Assembly (NCBI RefSeq): GCF_002776525.5
Contig: NC_045441.1
Location: 120,445,739 to 120,509,738 of the forward strand
Direction: 5' to 3'
Length of the DNA stretch: 64,000 nt
DNA from: Piliocolobus tephrosceles
Taxonomy: Eukaryota; Chordata; Mammalia; Primates; Cercopithecidae
Of the stretch, positions 43,257 to 56,634 are shown piece by piece (the stretch's first letter is position 1; each line of letters starts with the position of its first letter). The notes below the pieces were generated by a model, which was not told where the DNA came from, searched no databases, and saw only the letters and a program-made list of their open reading frames with translations. A program made the position numbers and the translations under genes.

Positions 43257-44938
43257 TTTTGATCAAAAATCTTTCTTTTTGAAAGCACTGATGATCAAAA
43301 TCTGAGTGTCAAGGTGTCCCTTGTTGCCAGAAAGGCTCATTCCCAGGTAGTCCTACCAGTCATTGATTTATAGCTGCTGTCAATTGTTGAATCACCTCTA
43401 GTCTTCAGTGTACCATGAATTTAGTTTTCTCAGAAGAAATAAAACAATAAGAGATACACTGGAAATATTTTGAGGTTCCCAGGCCTGTCAGAAAGTGACA
43501 TTCTTTACTTAACACAAGGACAGAAATCTTGAAAGGGAACTATGTAGACAAGAGACCAGGTCACTCTTTCCGAGAGGCTTTTTAATTGCCTCTATAGAGT
43601 CAACCTCCATTCCTCAAAGCAGTCTGGTCATATCTGAAAATATGTCATTACAGTCAAATCCTTGGTAAAATAACCAGTGTCTCCAACTGTATCCTGTTAC
43701 AGAAAAAAGATTCTTATTAAATGTATGCAAATAACTGGATTGCTATAAAATAAGAGTACTCATGAATAGTTTCCAAATTTTGGAGCTATCAGGTAGAGAG
43801 AAAGGCAAATGTTTCAATTTTGCTCACAAAAGTATTTTTACCCAATTGCTATAAAGTACAAATAAGTAGCTCAAAGGAAAAAAAGTTTTCTTGACTCTGG
43901 AAGACAAAATTAAAGAAAAAAAAACAGCAATGTTTCAAACAAAAAGTCAGAAAATCATTTCAGTCTTCTGTCAGTTCAGTCACATGTAATCAATTCTTGT
44001 TCTGCTTAATGTTGAGTTAGCAATCTAAGGAACACATCACTTTATTACATACCTGAAAGTTGTTAGTTAGTCCAATGATATGATCTCCAAAGTTATCAGA
44101 AACCTGTATTCAAGAGTACTTGTCAGGGTCCCATGAATTTCCTTGAAGAAAAAGCAAATTTTGAATCATAGCCAATTGTAAACTGCTTTATGAGAAGAAC
44201 AGAAATAAAACAGTAATTGTTTTAGATGGCAAAAGACTTAGAAGAGCCATGGTTAAAGATGGAATTGACAAGGAAATTTGGTTATTCCTGTGGTTTACAA
44301 CAGTTTAACATAATAATCATAATTATGACTGATAGAATATACCAAGACACATTAGAATTTTAGGAATCTCATACAAGTTTGGAACATGTATTAAGAACAC
44401 ATTTATCCTAATATAACTCAAAGAAAGTTAAACACCATTATTTCTCTGACAATGCTTTCCATATGATTTTAACACGTTAAATATGCCTAATATTCCTCTC
44501 TTGGACTTCCAGGGGTTTCTTTTGGAAAATACTTAATTTTAGAATTTGAAATTTGATTTTAAGAAGTATGTCAAATATTAAAAGTTTAAAACATTTGACC
44601 AAATAGGATCATAGGTCACTGTAAAATAGTATTCATTCATTTAGCCAAAGTTATAATTCAAAGATTTCAAAAAGCAAAACCCTTTACTCTTTGATAGAGA
44701 TAAAAGTCAGTTTTCTAAACAATCCAAAAACCTAATAAAGATGGCATGAGACCAGCAGAATCTCTCTTTCCCATTTTTTTTTTTTTTTTACCCAAAAGGT
44801 GAACATTGTTTTTACTGTTTCTTAAAAATACTTAAAAATCTTATTCAAAAGAGAAAACCAAATTTTACTTTTGCATCAGTATATTATCCTAAAGTTAATT
44901 TCATTAAATCCTTATAAACAAATCTATCAAATCTCGGG

Positions 44939-45231
44939 TTTTTTTTTTTTTTTTTTTTTATGGAGTCTCACTCCAAGCTGGAGTGCAATGACATGATCTC
45001 AGCTCACTGCAACCTCTGCCTCCCAGGTTCAAGTGATTCTCCTGCCTTAACCTCCCAAGCAGCTGGGATTACAGGCACCTATCACCATGCCCAGCTAATT
45101 TTTGTATTTTTAGTAGAGATGGGGTTTCACCATGTTGGCCAGGCTGGTCTCAAACTCCTGACCTCAGGTGATCTGCCCACCTCACCCTTCCAAAGAGCTG
45201 GGATTACAGGTGTGAGCCACCACATCTAGCC
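44939..45231 (-). mobile_element. Alu, minus strand, with internal deletion
   Basis: Reverse Alu lacking the TGTCACCCAG block (reads GTCTCACTCCAAGCTGGAGT). It ends CACATCTAGCC. Confidence 0.9.
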
Positions 45232-47361
45232 CTCAGTTTTAACTGCATAAGATTTCCATAACCTTTAAACATTTTTCTATTAAAGAGCAGATTAATGCTT
45301 CAAGAAAACCCTGTTACTCTGAAACAGGGGTCCCACATCAGTGCGCTTTAAATATCAATGCTTAATTTTTAGAAAAAGTCAATAATCTCCTAATTTTAGC
45401 CAACTGTATCACATATAAAATTCTTTTCATGACATTAATCTTCCACAAACCTTTTACAACTTGCTTAGACCTTCAGTTTTGTCCTATACTTCATTTTTTT
45501 AATATTGGTATTCTACTTAGGACAAAGATTTACTATCCCCTTATCATTTTGACCAAAGTCCTCTTTTAGGTAAAGGAAAAAAATTACCCTTTTCAACTTT
45601 CTTTACATCTTCTTTATATGCTATCTATATAAAATTGTTTCTGGCCTAGTAGTTTTAGTTACATATATTAACCACAATGTTAACTCTTAGTAACCCTAAT
45701 TTTCAGTGAAAAACCTAAGAAGTAAGCTACTTTAATTATGTACCAGAGCTCAGAACAAATGACAGTGCTACGGAGACAATGCCTGGAGGATCCAACTCCT
45801 TGCAGTATACCCAAGAGGCACAGTTCAACTAGGGATGATGGGGCCCAGGCACTGTCCCCAGGGCCACTTGTCTAGTACTCAGAATCTAAAGGCTGAAATC
45901 CAAAGATATAATCTCACAGACAAATTAAGCAAATATCAAAAAATAACATAAAAGAATGGCCTTACGACCTTAAAACATTTAGCAGAGACAGTATAAACCA
46001 GTCTGACCAATAGATCTAGGCAAACACGTCTAAATTAAAATTTGAAGACGTTTCTATTTTACTTTACCAATAATTTAAAAATTATCTTAATATAAACCCA
46101 AGATTACTAAAGTCAAGGGTCCGTGAAAAGCATTTGGGTTGGTTGTATTATTTATAAGCACTTTTTCTATAAGTCAATGGTACCATGTAGACAACATATA
46201 AACAGACATGTATACATGTATACATAAATCACCCAGACACAGATAATGACTTTATAGCTTTAATTAAAAAATTTTAGCCACATTGAAACTGCTGGTGAAC
46301 TGAGGGAAGAAAAACAAAACAAAACCAAGCAGAGAAAAAAATTTTAGTCATGAGACTGGTAAAACTCACTAGTTTAAAAGGACAGTTAGATTCAAACTGT
46401 ACCTTTGTAAATGGAAAAGTTTAAAGTTCAAAGGAAGAAAAGTTTTCTTGACTCTGGAAGAAGCTGAGGCTTGTACTGAGTTTTAGAGAAAATGAGGTAG
46501 TAAATTTACATCTCAAAGCACAAAGAGAAAGAATTTAAGGCTTTTCAAGGAGGATTTTGGGTGTGTTGGAGGAAAATTAAAAATGGATGCCAAGGTAACA
46601 CAAAATCACAGGAATCTATCATTGGATTTTATAAGGAGACCTATTTCACTTAGATAAGTAGCTTTTAATGCAGTCTGTTTTCCAGTTGGATCACTGAGCT
46701 CAGGGCAGAGCCCATTAAGTAACAGGGTCAACAAAACATTTAGAGTTTTTAGAGCCTAATAATTTAAATATGTGAAAAGCAGATGCAATTGAAGGCAAAG
46801 CATCTAGATCTTTAAAAATTAAGGATTCCATTTTTAGGCTGAATCCTGGGTCCCCAAAAAGAGGGGAAATACCATGGGACTGGGCCATGCAACACTTTCA
46901 TGGTATACTTCAATACAAAAACATTTCTCTAAGTATTTAAACCATGCCTTTCTTATCTTAACAAGCAAAGAAACCAGTAACTCCCTGTAGTAATAATAAT
47001 AACCATTCACTGTAAACAACTTCTGTCAGCCAACTCCAATATTATAATTCTCATCAGTAACTTGCCAGCCATCACACACACAAAGGTTAAGTGTTCTCTA
47101 ATAGAACAGAATAATATCCAGTACTCCTAAAAGCCAAAGGGATCAGGTGACATGATACAAAAGAGACCAGAGTTTTGTGCTGGAAACTGTCATGAAATCT
47201 CTCCATGACTCTTCAGACTCCACAGGAAGACAGAACAACCCAGAAAGGGAGTGAGAGGCATCTTTTTCTGTCTTCCTTAAGGGGTCTGAGTCATTAGAAG
47301 TCTCCTCTAGATCCTTTCATGTGGTACTGAAGACAGCAGAGAGGTGGAGGAGGTTGAGTCT

Positions 47362-47667
47362 CATTTTTGTTTGTTTGTTTGTTTTTGAAATGAAGTCTTG
47401 CTCTATCGCCCAGGCTGGAGTGCAGTGGTGCAATCTTGGCTCACTACAAGCTTCGCCTCCCAGGTTCACGCCATTATCCTGCCTCACCCTCCTGAGTAGC
47501 TGGGACTACAGGCACCCGCCACCACGCCCAGCTAATTTTTTGTATTTTTAGTAGAGACCAGGTTTCCCTGTGTTAGCCAGGATGGTATCGATCTCCTGAC
47601 GTCATGATCCGCCTGCCTCAGCCTCCCAAAGTGCTGGGATTACAGACATGAATCACCATGTCTGGCC
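47362..47667 (-). mobile_element. Alu, minus strand
   Basis: Reverse Alu with a (TTTG)n tail ending CACCATGTCTGGCC. Confidence 0.9.
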
Positions 47668-47729
47668 CTGGTTTGTTTGTTTTGAGAGAGAGGGTCTCTC
47701 TGTTCTGTGATACTGAAAGAAAAATAAAA

Positions 47730-48008
47730 AAATAGAAACAGGGTCTCACTCTGTCACACAAGTGGGAGTGCAGTGTGGCATGATTACAGTTCATGTAGTC
47801 TTGACACATTCTGGGCTTAAATGATCCTCCCACCTCAGCTTCCTAAGCAGCTGGGACTACAGGCACACACCACCATGCCCAGCTAAGTTTTGTTTTTACT
47901 TTTTGTAGAGACAGGGACTCATTACATTGCCCAGGCTGGACTCAAGCAATCCTTCCACTGTGGCCTCCTGAAGTGGGCTGGGATTACAGGCATGAGCCAC
48001 CATGCCTG
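47730..48008 (-). mobile_element. Older Alu, minus strand
   Basis: Diverged reverse Alu from AGAAACAGGGTCTCACTCTG to CACCATGCCTGCA. A GA-rich linker (47676-47729) separates it from the previous Alu. Confidence 0.85.
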
Positions 48009-48065
48009 CATGAATCTGTTTTTAATGAAGCTGGCTTTTGACTATGGAGTTCTTAAATACTTTTT

Positions 48066-49433
48066 GAGGAGGGGCCAAGATGGCTGAATAGAAACAGGTC
48101 CTGTCTGCAGTTCCCAGCAAGACCAATGCAGAAGGCAGGTGATTTCTGCATTTCCAACTGAGGTACCCAGTTCATCTCATTGGGACTGGTTAGACAATGG
48201 GTGCAACCCACGGAGAGCAAGCAGAAGCAGAGTGAGGCATTGCTTCACCCAGGAAGTGCTAGGAGCCAGGGGACCTCCCTGCCCCAGCTATGGGAAGCCA
48301 TGAGGGACTGTGCTACTCAGCCTGGGTACTATGCTCTTCCCACCGTTTTTGCAATCCAGAGATCAGGAGATTCCTTCATGAGCCTACACCACCAGGGCCT
48401 GGGTTTCAAGCACAAAACTGAGAGGCTGTTTGGGCAGGCACCGAGCTAGTCGCAGGAGTTTTTCTTTGTACCACAGTGGTGCCTGGAACCCCAGCGAGAC
48501 AGAACCGTTCACTCCCTTGGAAAGGGGGCTGAAGCCAGGGAGTCAAGTGGTCTTGCTAAGTGGATCCCACTCCCACGGAGCCCAGCAAGCTAAGAACCAC
48601 TGGCTTGAAATTCTCACTGCCAGCACAGCAGTCTGAAGTCGACCTGGGATGACTGAGCTTGGTGGGGGCAGGGGCATCTGCCATTACTGAGGCTTTAGTA
48701 GGCAGTTTTCCCCTGACAGTGCTAAGGAGACTGGGAGGTTTGGACTGGGCAGAATTCACTACAGCGTGGCAAAGCGGTTGTAGCCAGACTGCTTCTCTAG
48801 ATTCTTCCTCACTGGGCAGGGCATCTCTGAAGGAAAGGTAACAGCCCCAGTCAGGGGCTTACAGATAAAACTCTCATCTCCCTGGGACAGAGCATTGGAT
48901 TGTCCCCAGAGCACTGGGGAGGGGCAGCTGTGGGCACAGCTTCAGTAGACTTAAGCTTTCCTGCCTGCTGGCTCTGAAGAGAGCAGCTGCTCCTGACAAA
49001 AGATATTCTCCCAACACAGTGTACCAGCTCTGCTAATGGATGAAGTGCCTCCTCAGGTGGGTCCCTGACCCCCATGCCTCCTGACTGGGAGAAACCTCCC
49101 AACAGGGGTTGACAGACACCTCCCAACAGGGGTCAACAGACATCTCATATAGGAGAGCGCTGGCTGGCATCAGGCTGGTGCCCCTCTAGGACAAAGCTTA
49201 CAGAAGAAGGAGCAGGCAGCAATCTTTGCTGTTCTGCAGCCTCCACTGGTGATACCCAGGCAAATAGGGTCTAGAGGGGACCTTTAGCAAACTGCAGCAG
49301 ACTTGCAGAAGAGGGGCCTGTCAGAAGAAAAACTAACAAACAGAAATCAACAACCACATCAACAAAAAAAGACTCCCACACAAAAACCCCATCCAAATGT
49401 CATCAGCCTCAAAGATCAAAGGTAGATAAATCC
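48066..49433 (+). promoter_or_regulatory. L1 5' UTR (internal promoter region)
   Basis: Begins GAGGAGGGGCCAAGATGGCT. The CAAGATGGC at 48076-48084 is the YY1-binding motif that positions L1 transcription start in primates. A 24-bp unit (ACCTCCCAACAGGGGTTGAC and on) is tandemly doubled at 49094-49141. Confidence 0.8.
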
Positions 49434-50456
49434 ATGAAGATGAGGAAAAGCCAGCAGAAAAACACTGAAAATTCCAAAACCAGAATGCCTCTTCTCCTCC
49501 AAATGATTGCAACTCCTCTCCAGCAAGGACACAAAACTGGAGAATGAGATTAATGAATTGACAGAAGTCGGCTTCAGAAGGTGGGTAATAACAAACACCT
49601 CTGAGCTAAAGGAACATGTTCTACCCCAATTCAGGGAAGCTAAGAACCTTGATAAATGGTTACAGGAACTGCTAACTAGAATAACCAGTTTAGAGAGAAA
49701 CATAAATGACCTGATGGAGCTGAAAAACACAGCACAAGAATGCGGTGAAGCATACACAAGTATCAATAGTTGAATCAATCAAGTGGAAGAAAGGATATCA
49801 GAGATTGAAGATCACCTTGCTGAAATAAGGTGTAAAGACAAGATTAGAGAAAAAAGAATGAAAAGGAACGAACAAAGCCTCCAAGAAATATGGGGTTATG
49901 TGAAAAGACCAAACCTACGATTGACTGGTGTATCTGAAAGTGATGGGGAGAATGGAACCAAGTTGGAAAACACACTTCAGGATATTATCCAGAACTTCCC
50001 CAACCTAGCAGGACAGGCCAACATTCAAATTCAGGAAATACAGAGAACACCACTAAGATACTCCCCGAGAAGATCAACCCCAAGACACATAATCATCAGA
50101 TTTTCCAAGGTTGAAATGAAGGAAAAATGTTAAGGGCAGTCAGAGAGAAAGTTCAGGTAGCCTACAAAGAGAAGCCCATCAGACCAACAGCAGATCTCTC
50201 TGCAGAAACCCTACAAGCCGGAAGAGAATGGGGGCCAATATTCAACATTCCTAAAGAAAAGAATTTTCAACCCAGAATCTCATACCCAACCAAACTAAGC
50301 TTCTTAAGCAAAGGAGAAATAAAGTCCTTTCTAAAGAAGCAAATGCTGAGGGATTTTGTCACCAGCAGGCCAGTCTTACAAGAGCTCCTGATGGAAGCAC
50401 TAAATATGGAAAGAAAAAACCAGTATCAGCCACTGCAAAAACACGCCAAAATATAA
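49434..50456 (+). pseudogene. L1 ORF1 remnant (RNA-binding chaperone), broken
   Basis: ORF1p binds L1 RNA as a coiled-coil trimer. The frame opens at the ATG at 49434 (MKMRKSQQKN) and ends at the TAA at 50454. A one-base loss near 49475 shifts the frame. An in-frame TGA at 49771-49773 lies inside the coiled-coil region, and a further shift near 50127-50133 separates the RNA-recognition part (49783-50133) from the C-terminal domain (50127-50456). Recognisable blocks include NEQSLQEIWGYVKRPNLRL and the C-terminal LRDFVTSRPVLQELLMEALN. Known intact ORF1p has about 338 residues. This one is non-functional. Confidence 0.85.
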
Positions 50457-50519
50457 ACACCAGTGACACTATGAAGAAACTGCATCAACTAATGTGCAAA
50501 ATAACCAGCTAGCATCATG

Positions 50520-53500
50520 ATGACAGGATCAAATTCACATATAATAATATTAACCTTAAATGTAAATAGGCTGAACACCCTAATTAAAAGACACAGACTG
50601 AATAAAGAGTCAAGATGCTTCAGTGTGCTGTATTTAGGAGACCCATCTCACGTGCAAAGACATATATAGGTTCGAAATAAAGGGACAAAGGAGGATTTAC
50701 CAAGCAAATGGAAAGCAGAAAAAAAGGAGGGGATGCAATCCTAGTCTCTGATAAAACAGACTTTAAACCCAAAAAGTTCAAAAAAGACAAGGGCATTACA
50801 GAATGGTAAAGGGATCAATGCAACAAGAAGAGCTAACTATCCTAAATATATATGCACTCAATACAGAAGCACCCAGATTCATAAACAAGTTCTTAGAGAC
50901 CTACAAAGAGACTTAGACTCCCACACAATAATGGGAGACTTTAACACCCCACTGTCAATATTAGACAGATCAACAAGACAGAAAATTAACACGGATATTC
51001 AGGACTTGAACTCAGCTCTGGATCAAGTGGACTTAACAGACATCTATAGAACTCTCCACCCCAAATCAACAGAATATACATTCTTCTCAGCACCACATGG
51101 CAGTTATTCTAAAATTGACCGCATAATTGGAAGTAAAACATTCCTCAGCAAATGCAAAATAATGGAAATCATAACAAACAGTCTCTCAGACCACAGTGCA
51201 ATTAAATTCGAACTCAGGATTAAGAAACTCACTCAAAACTGCACAATTACATGGAAATTGAACAACCTGCTCCTGAATGACTCCTGGATAAATAACAAAA
51301 TTAAGGCAGATAAGGAAGTTCTTTGAAACCAATGAGAACAAAAAGACAACATACCAGACTCTCTGGGACACAGCTAAAGCAGTGTTAAGACAGAAATTTA
51401 TAGCACCAAATGCCCATATCAGAAAGCTGGAAAGATCTGAAATTGTCACACTAAAATCACAATTAAAAGAACTAGAGAAGCAAGAGCAAACAAATTCAAA
51501 AGCTAGCAGAAGGCAAGAAATAACTAAGATCAAAGCAAAACTTAAGGAGATAGAGACACGAAAAACTCTTCAAAAAATCAATGAATTCAGAGGCAGTTTT
51601 TTGAAAAAATTAACAAAATAGACCACTAGCTAGACTAACAAAGAAGAGAGAAGGATCAAATAGACACAATAAAAAATGATAAAAGGGATCTCACCTCTGA
51701 TCCCACAGAAATACAAACTACCATCAGAGAATACTATAAACACCTCCACGCAAATAAACTAGAAAATCTAGGAGAATTACATTCCTGGACACATACACTC
51801 TCCCAAGACTAAACCAGGAAGAAGTGGAATCCCTGAATAGACCAATAACAGGCTCCGAAATTGAGGCAGTAGTTAATAGCTTACCAACCAACAAAAGCCC
51901 AGGACCAGACGGACTGGCAGCCGAATTCTACCAGAGGTACAAAGAGGAGCTGGTACTATTCCTTCTGAAACTATTCCAAACAACAGAAAAAGAGGGACTC
52001 CTCCCTAACTCATTTTATGAGGCCAGTGTCCTCCTGATACCAAAACCTGGCAGAGACACAACAAAAAAAGAAAATTTTAGGCCAATAACCCTGATGAACA
52101 TTGATGTGAAAATCCTCAATAAAATACTGGCAAACCGAATCCAGCAGCACATCAAAAAGCATATCCACCACGATCAAGATGGCTTCATCCTTGGGATGCA
52201 AGGCTGGTTCAACATACACAAATCAACAAATGTAATCCATCATGTAAATAGAACCAATGACAAAAACCACGTGATTATCTCAATAGATGCAGAAAAGGCC
52301 TTCGATGAAATTCAACATCTCTTCATGTTGAAAACTCTCAATAAGCTAGGTATTGATAGAAGGTATCTCAAAACAGTAACAGCTATTTATGAAAAACCCA
52401 TAGCTAATATCATACTGAATGGGCAAAAACTGGAGGCATTCCCTTTGAAAACCGGCACAAGACAAGGATGCCCTCTCTCACCACTCCTATTCAACACAGT
52501 ATTGGAAGTTCTGGCCAGGGCACTCAGGCAAGAGAAAGAAATAAAGGGTATTCAAATAGGAAAAGAGGAAGTCAACTTGTCTCTGTTTGCAGATGACATG
52601 ATTATATATTTAGAAAACCCATTGTCTCAGCCCCAAAATCGCCTTAAGCTGATAGGCAACTTCAGCAAAGTCTCAGGATACAAAATCAATGTGCAAAAAT
52701 CACAAGCATTCCTATACACCAATCATAGAGAACAGAGAGCTAAATCACAAGTGAACTCCCTATTCACAATTGCTACAAAGAGAATAAAATACCTAGGAAT
52801 ACAATTTACAAGGGACATGAAGGACCTTTTCAAGAACTGCAAACCACTGCTCAAGGAAATTAGAGGACACAAACAAATGGAAAAAAATTCCATGCTCATG
52901 GATAGGAAGAATCAATATCATGAAAACGGCCATACTGCCCCAAGTAATTTATAGATTCAATGCTATTCCCATTAAGCTACCATTGAGTTTCTTCGCAGAA
53001 TTTGAAAAAACTACTTTAAATTTCATATGGAACCAAAAAAGAGCCTGCATAGCCAAGACAATCATAAGCAAAAATAACAAAGTTGGAGGCATCACACTAC
53101 CTGACCTCAAACTATACTACAAGGCTACAGTAACCAAAACGTCATGATACTGGTACCAAAACAGATACATAGACCAATGGAACAGAACAGAGACCTCAGA
53201 AATAACACCACACATCTACAACCATCTGATCTTTGACAAACCTGACAAAAACAAGCAATGAGGAAAGGATTCCCTGTTTAATAAATGGTGCTGGGAAAAC
53301 TAGCCATATGCAGAAAACAGAAACTGGACCCCTTCCTTACGCCTTATACAAAAATTAACTCAAGATAGATTAAAGACTTAAATGTAAAATCCAAAACCAT
53401 AAAAACCCTAGAAGAAAACCTAGGCGATACCATTTAGGACATAGGCATGGGCAAAGACTTCATGACTAAAACACCAAAAGCAACTGCAACAAAAGCAAAA

Positions 53501-54303
53501 ACTGACAAATGGGATCTAATTAAACTAAAGAGCTTCTGCACAGCTAAAGAAACTATCACCAGAGTGAACAGGCAACCTACAGAATGAGAGAAAAATTTTG
53601 CAATCTACCCATGTGTCAAAGGTCTAATATCCAGAATCTACAAGGAACTTAAACAAATTTTCAAGAAAAAACAAACAACCCCATCAAAAAGTGGGCAAAG
53701 AATATGAACACACACTTCCAAAAGAAGAGATTTATGTGGCCAAAAAACATGAAAAAAAGCTCATCATCACTGGTCATTAGAGAAATGCAACTCAAAACCA
53801 CAGTGAGATGCTATCTCATGCCAGTTACAATGGCAATTATTAAAAAGTCAGTAAACAGATGCTGGCAATGCTGTGGAGAAACAGGAAAGCTTTTACACTT
53901 GTTGGTGAGAGTGTAAATTAATCCAACCATTGTGATTGTGGAAGATAATGTGGTGATTCCTCAAGGATCTAGAACCAGAAATACCATTTGACCCAGCAAT
54001 CCCATTACTGGGTATATACTGAAAGGGTTATAAATCATTCTGGTATAAAGACACACACACGTATGTTTGCTGCAGCACTTTATAATAGCACAGACTTGGA
54101 ACCAACCCAAATGCCCATCAATGATAGGCTGGATAAAGAAAATGTGGCACATATACACCATGGAATACTATGCAGCCATAAAAAAGAACGAGTTCATGTC
54201 CTTTCCAGGGACATAGATGAAGCTGGAAACCATCATTCTCAGCAAATTAACACAGGAACAGAAAACCAAACACCACATGTTCTCACTCATAAATGGGAGT
54301 TGA
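50520..54303 (+). pseudogene. L1 ORF2 remnant (endonuclease / reverse transcriptase), broken
   Basis: ORF2p nicks DNA and reverse-transcribes L1 RNA. The frame starts ATGACAGGATC at 50520, after a 63-bp spacer from ORF1, and ends at TGA 54301. Endonuclease pieces are visible at 50931-51326 (GDFNTPL, then SDHSAIKFEL). The longest intact part, 51824-52954, is 376 residues of reverse transcriptase with GTRQGCPLSPLLF and the catalytic FADD (52586-52597). Multiple indels and stops lie on either side, and the total span is slightly shorter than an intact ORF2 (about 1275 codons). The C-terminal cysteine-rich part is also out of frame. It is a fossil and not a gene. Confidence 0.85.
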
Positions 54304-54537
54304 ACAATGAGAACATATGGACACAGGGAGGGGAACATCACACACTGGGGCCAGCCAGGGAGTGGGGCCAAGGGGAGGGAGAGCATTAGGACACATACCT
54401 AAAGCACGTAGGGCTTAAAACCTAGATGACAGTTGGTAAGTGTAGCACACAACCATGGCACATGTATACTATGTAACAAACCTGCACATTCTGCACATGT
54501 ATCCCAGAATTTAAAGTAAAATTAAAAAAAAAAAAAG
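54304..54537 (+). other. L1 3' UTR and A-rich tail
   Basis: ACAATGAGAACATATGGACA, GGGGAACATCACACACTGGG, then GGCACATGTATACTATGTAA lead to a 13-A run at 54524-54536. The usual G-rich tract is reduced to CCAAGGGGAGGGAGAGC. Confidence 0.85.
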
Positions 54538-55279
54538 AAAAACTTTTCAAATCTCTCATTATCAGGTATTAGCCAGCACAAATAGCTGTTATTCCTGGCT
54601 TTTGAACTTTAAAAAAAAAAAAAAGGTATGCTTCCAAATGACTCACCAAAACCAGTAAGCCTTAATGAAGGTTATGACTTCACCAAGGCTGCATGGGGCA
54701 TCTCCAAAGGAGGTGCAACACAGTCCTCACAAGACCCAGAATCACCCCAAAGACAGCTGAAAGAAAGGAGTTTAGCCACAAGTGAAGTACAATTCACATT
54801 TCTGTCTGGCCATGATTTCTAGGATCTCAGCTTCTCGGCTGAGTACTCACGAAGGCCCAAATGGTCTGTATGTGCCACAAATGGAAAAAGACAGGAAATC
54901 AAAAGTTGTCCATGGAAGGGATAAGGATCAATTACAAATGGTATCCCAAATGGTCAAGAATCATACAATACTTTAAAACAAATAAGATTAGCTCCCTGGC
55001 CAGCAATTGAACTCAGGCTACAGTGGTGAAAGCACCAAATCCTAGGCATTTTATCGCTGGGTGGAGTGTTTTCTTTGTTTTTGTTTTTGTTTGTGTATTT
55101 GTTTTTTGGTAAATCTTGCAGGGAATCCAAAGCAGGCAGTTTAAGCATTTAAGGATTTTATCTTGTTTTAGATCTGATCTCATCTGGAATGCTGCTTAGC
55201 TAATTCCCTGAATGTTAGCATTTTAAAGACATGATAAGATTTAAAGGGTACTGTCTGATAGTGGGTCAATAAATCAGTG

Positions 55280-55646
55280 TGTATTAGTTCATTCTCACAC
55301 TGCTATAAAGAACTACCTGAGACTGCATAATTTATAAATAAAAGAGGTTGAATTGACTCACAGTTCTGCATGGCTGGGGAGGCCTCAGGAAACTTACAAT
55401 CATGGTGGAAGGTGAAGGAGAAGCAAGCACCTTCTTCACAAGGCAGCAAGACAGAGAAAGCCAGAAAGGGAACTGCCAAACACTTTTAAACCATCAGATC
55501 TTGTGAGAACTCCCTCACTATCATGAGAACAGCATGGGGGAAACTGCCTCCATGATCCAATCACCTCCCACCAGGCTTCTCCCCCCACACGTGGGGATTA
55601 CAAATCGCGATGACATTTGGTTGGAACACAGAGCCAGACCATATCA
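55280..55646 (-). mobile_element. THE1-type solo LTR, minus strand
   Basis: A 367-bp LTR reading TGTATTAGTTCATTCTCACA ... AGACCATATCA. Perfect 5-bp target duplications CAGTG lie at 55275-55279 and 55647-55651. Inserted in the ERVL-like element. Confidence 0.95.
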
Positions 55647-56634
55647 CAGTGTCATTCACTAGACCTGGTTAGAAAAAATTTTGTTGGATCTGCATTTTTA
55701 TAGTCTCAGCAGTCTTATTCCCGTTCTGTTGTTGTTCTACTTGTTCCTTCTGCTCTAAATTTAAATTCATTTCCCCTGAGAGAAGGAAATGTGTACATTG
55801 TGAAATTTTAAAAAATCTCTGCCTAAGAAATGTATGGAGGCCAAGGGAAGAAGCAGAAAGGGATGAGTTCAGATCACAGAGCTGGAAGGAAAAGGAGGAT
55901 CTGGAGGTGAAAGGGAGAAAGACTCCAAAGTCTTTTTAAATAGTTTCAAATATCCCTTTGTTTACCTCTTGAATGAAGGTGATTTTTTCTTTCAGGATTT
56001 CTTTTAGAAGTTTTTAGGTGCCAGTGGAAGTAAGTCTCATATTTACATGTCTGGTTCTAAAACCAGCTCTTTCCAATGGTGTGTACAAATAAATTACTTT
56101 AGGTATATCAAAAGATGCCCATTTTTGGTCCTTGTTGCCTATGATCATTCCAGGTTAGATGGGTCTACTTTCCCAGACACTACAAGAGAGTACCCCATAA
56201 ATTGTATATGTAATTCCAGCAGGTATTTTTAAAATGAGTGTTCAGGTTTTGAACACTCTTATTATTGATTTCTCATAATTCAGGAACTTTTCAAAAGTGA
56301 CCAAAGCCAGGAATGTGTTTAGGATCAAACTGTGGCATGTCTTGGACTGTCTCTAATTGTCAGATGGTAGCAGAGTCCTCAAGGATGAGGACAATTGGAT
56401 TGTCTCTAATTGTCAGATGGCAACAGAGTCCTCAAGGTATGGGCGACCAGACCCTCATCTTACGTCCATCTGGAAGAGCAAAAGGGGTATACATTTCAGT
56501 TACGAACTAACAGGAATTGGTTAAAATTAAAGACTAATTCAGAATTTTCAAGCGATAGTAAACAACTGCTATCTCAAAGGCATACAATATAAAATGAAAC
56601 CACTGGTGCCTAACTGCCAGTTCTTTCACTCAAA

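Larger units (their letters stand above)
43257..48065 (-). mobile_element. Internal region of the ERVL-like element, left block
   Basis: AT-rich, non-coding, interrupted by three Alus. A 34-bp segment (TCAAAGGAA then AGTTTTCTTGACTCTGGAAG) occurs at 43871-43904 and 46428-46461. No intact gag, pol or env-like frame is present. The longest minus frame outside the Alus is 61 residues (46834-47019). Confidence 0.5.
48066..54537 (+). mobile_element. Near full-length L1PA element, plus strand, inactivated
   Basis: A 6.47-kb L1 with 5' UTR, ORF1, ORF2, 3' UTR and A-rich tail in the normal order, inserted into the ERVL-like internal region. The probable target duplication is AAATACTTTT (48055-48064) versus AAAAACTTTT (54538-54547). 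Sequence style fits an older primate L1PA subfamily rather than a currently active one, but I did not assign the subfamily. Both ORFs are broken by frameshifts and stops, so it cannot retrotranspose by itself. Confidence 0.9.

Noticed and set aside
51824..52954. 376-residue reverse transcriptase frame as a functional gene
   Set aside because: It is the intact middle of a broken L1 ORF2. Frameshifts on both sides remove the endonuclease and C-terminal parts.
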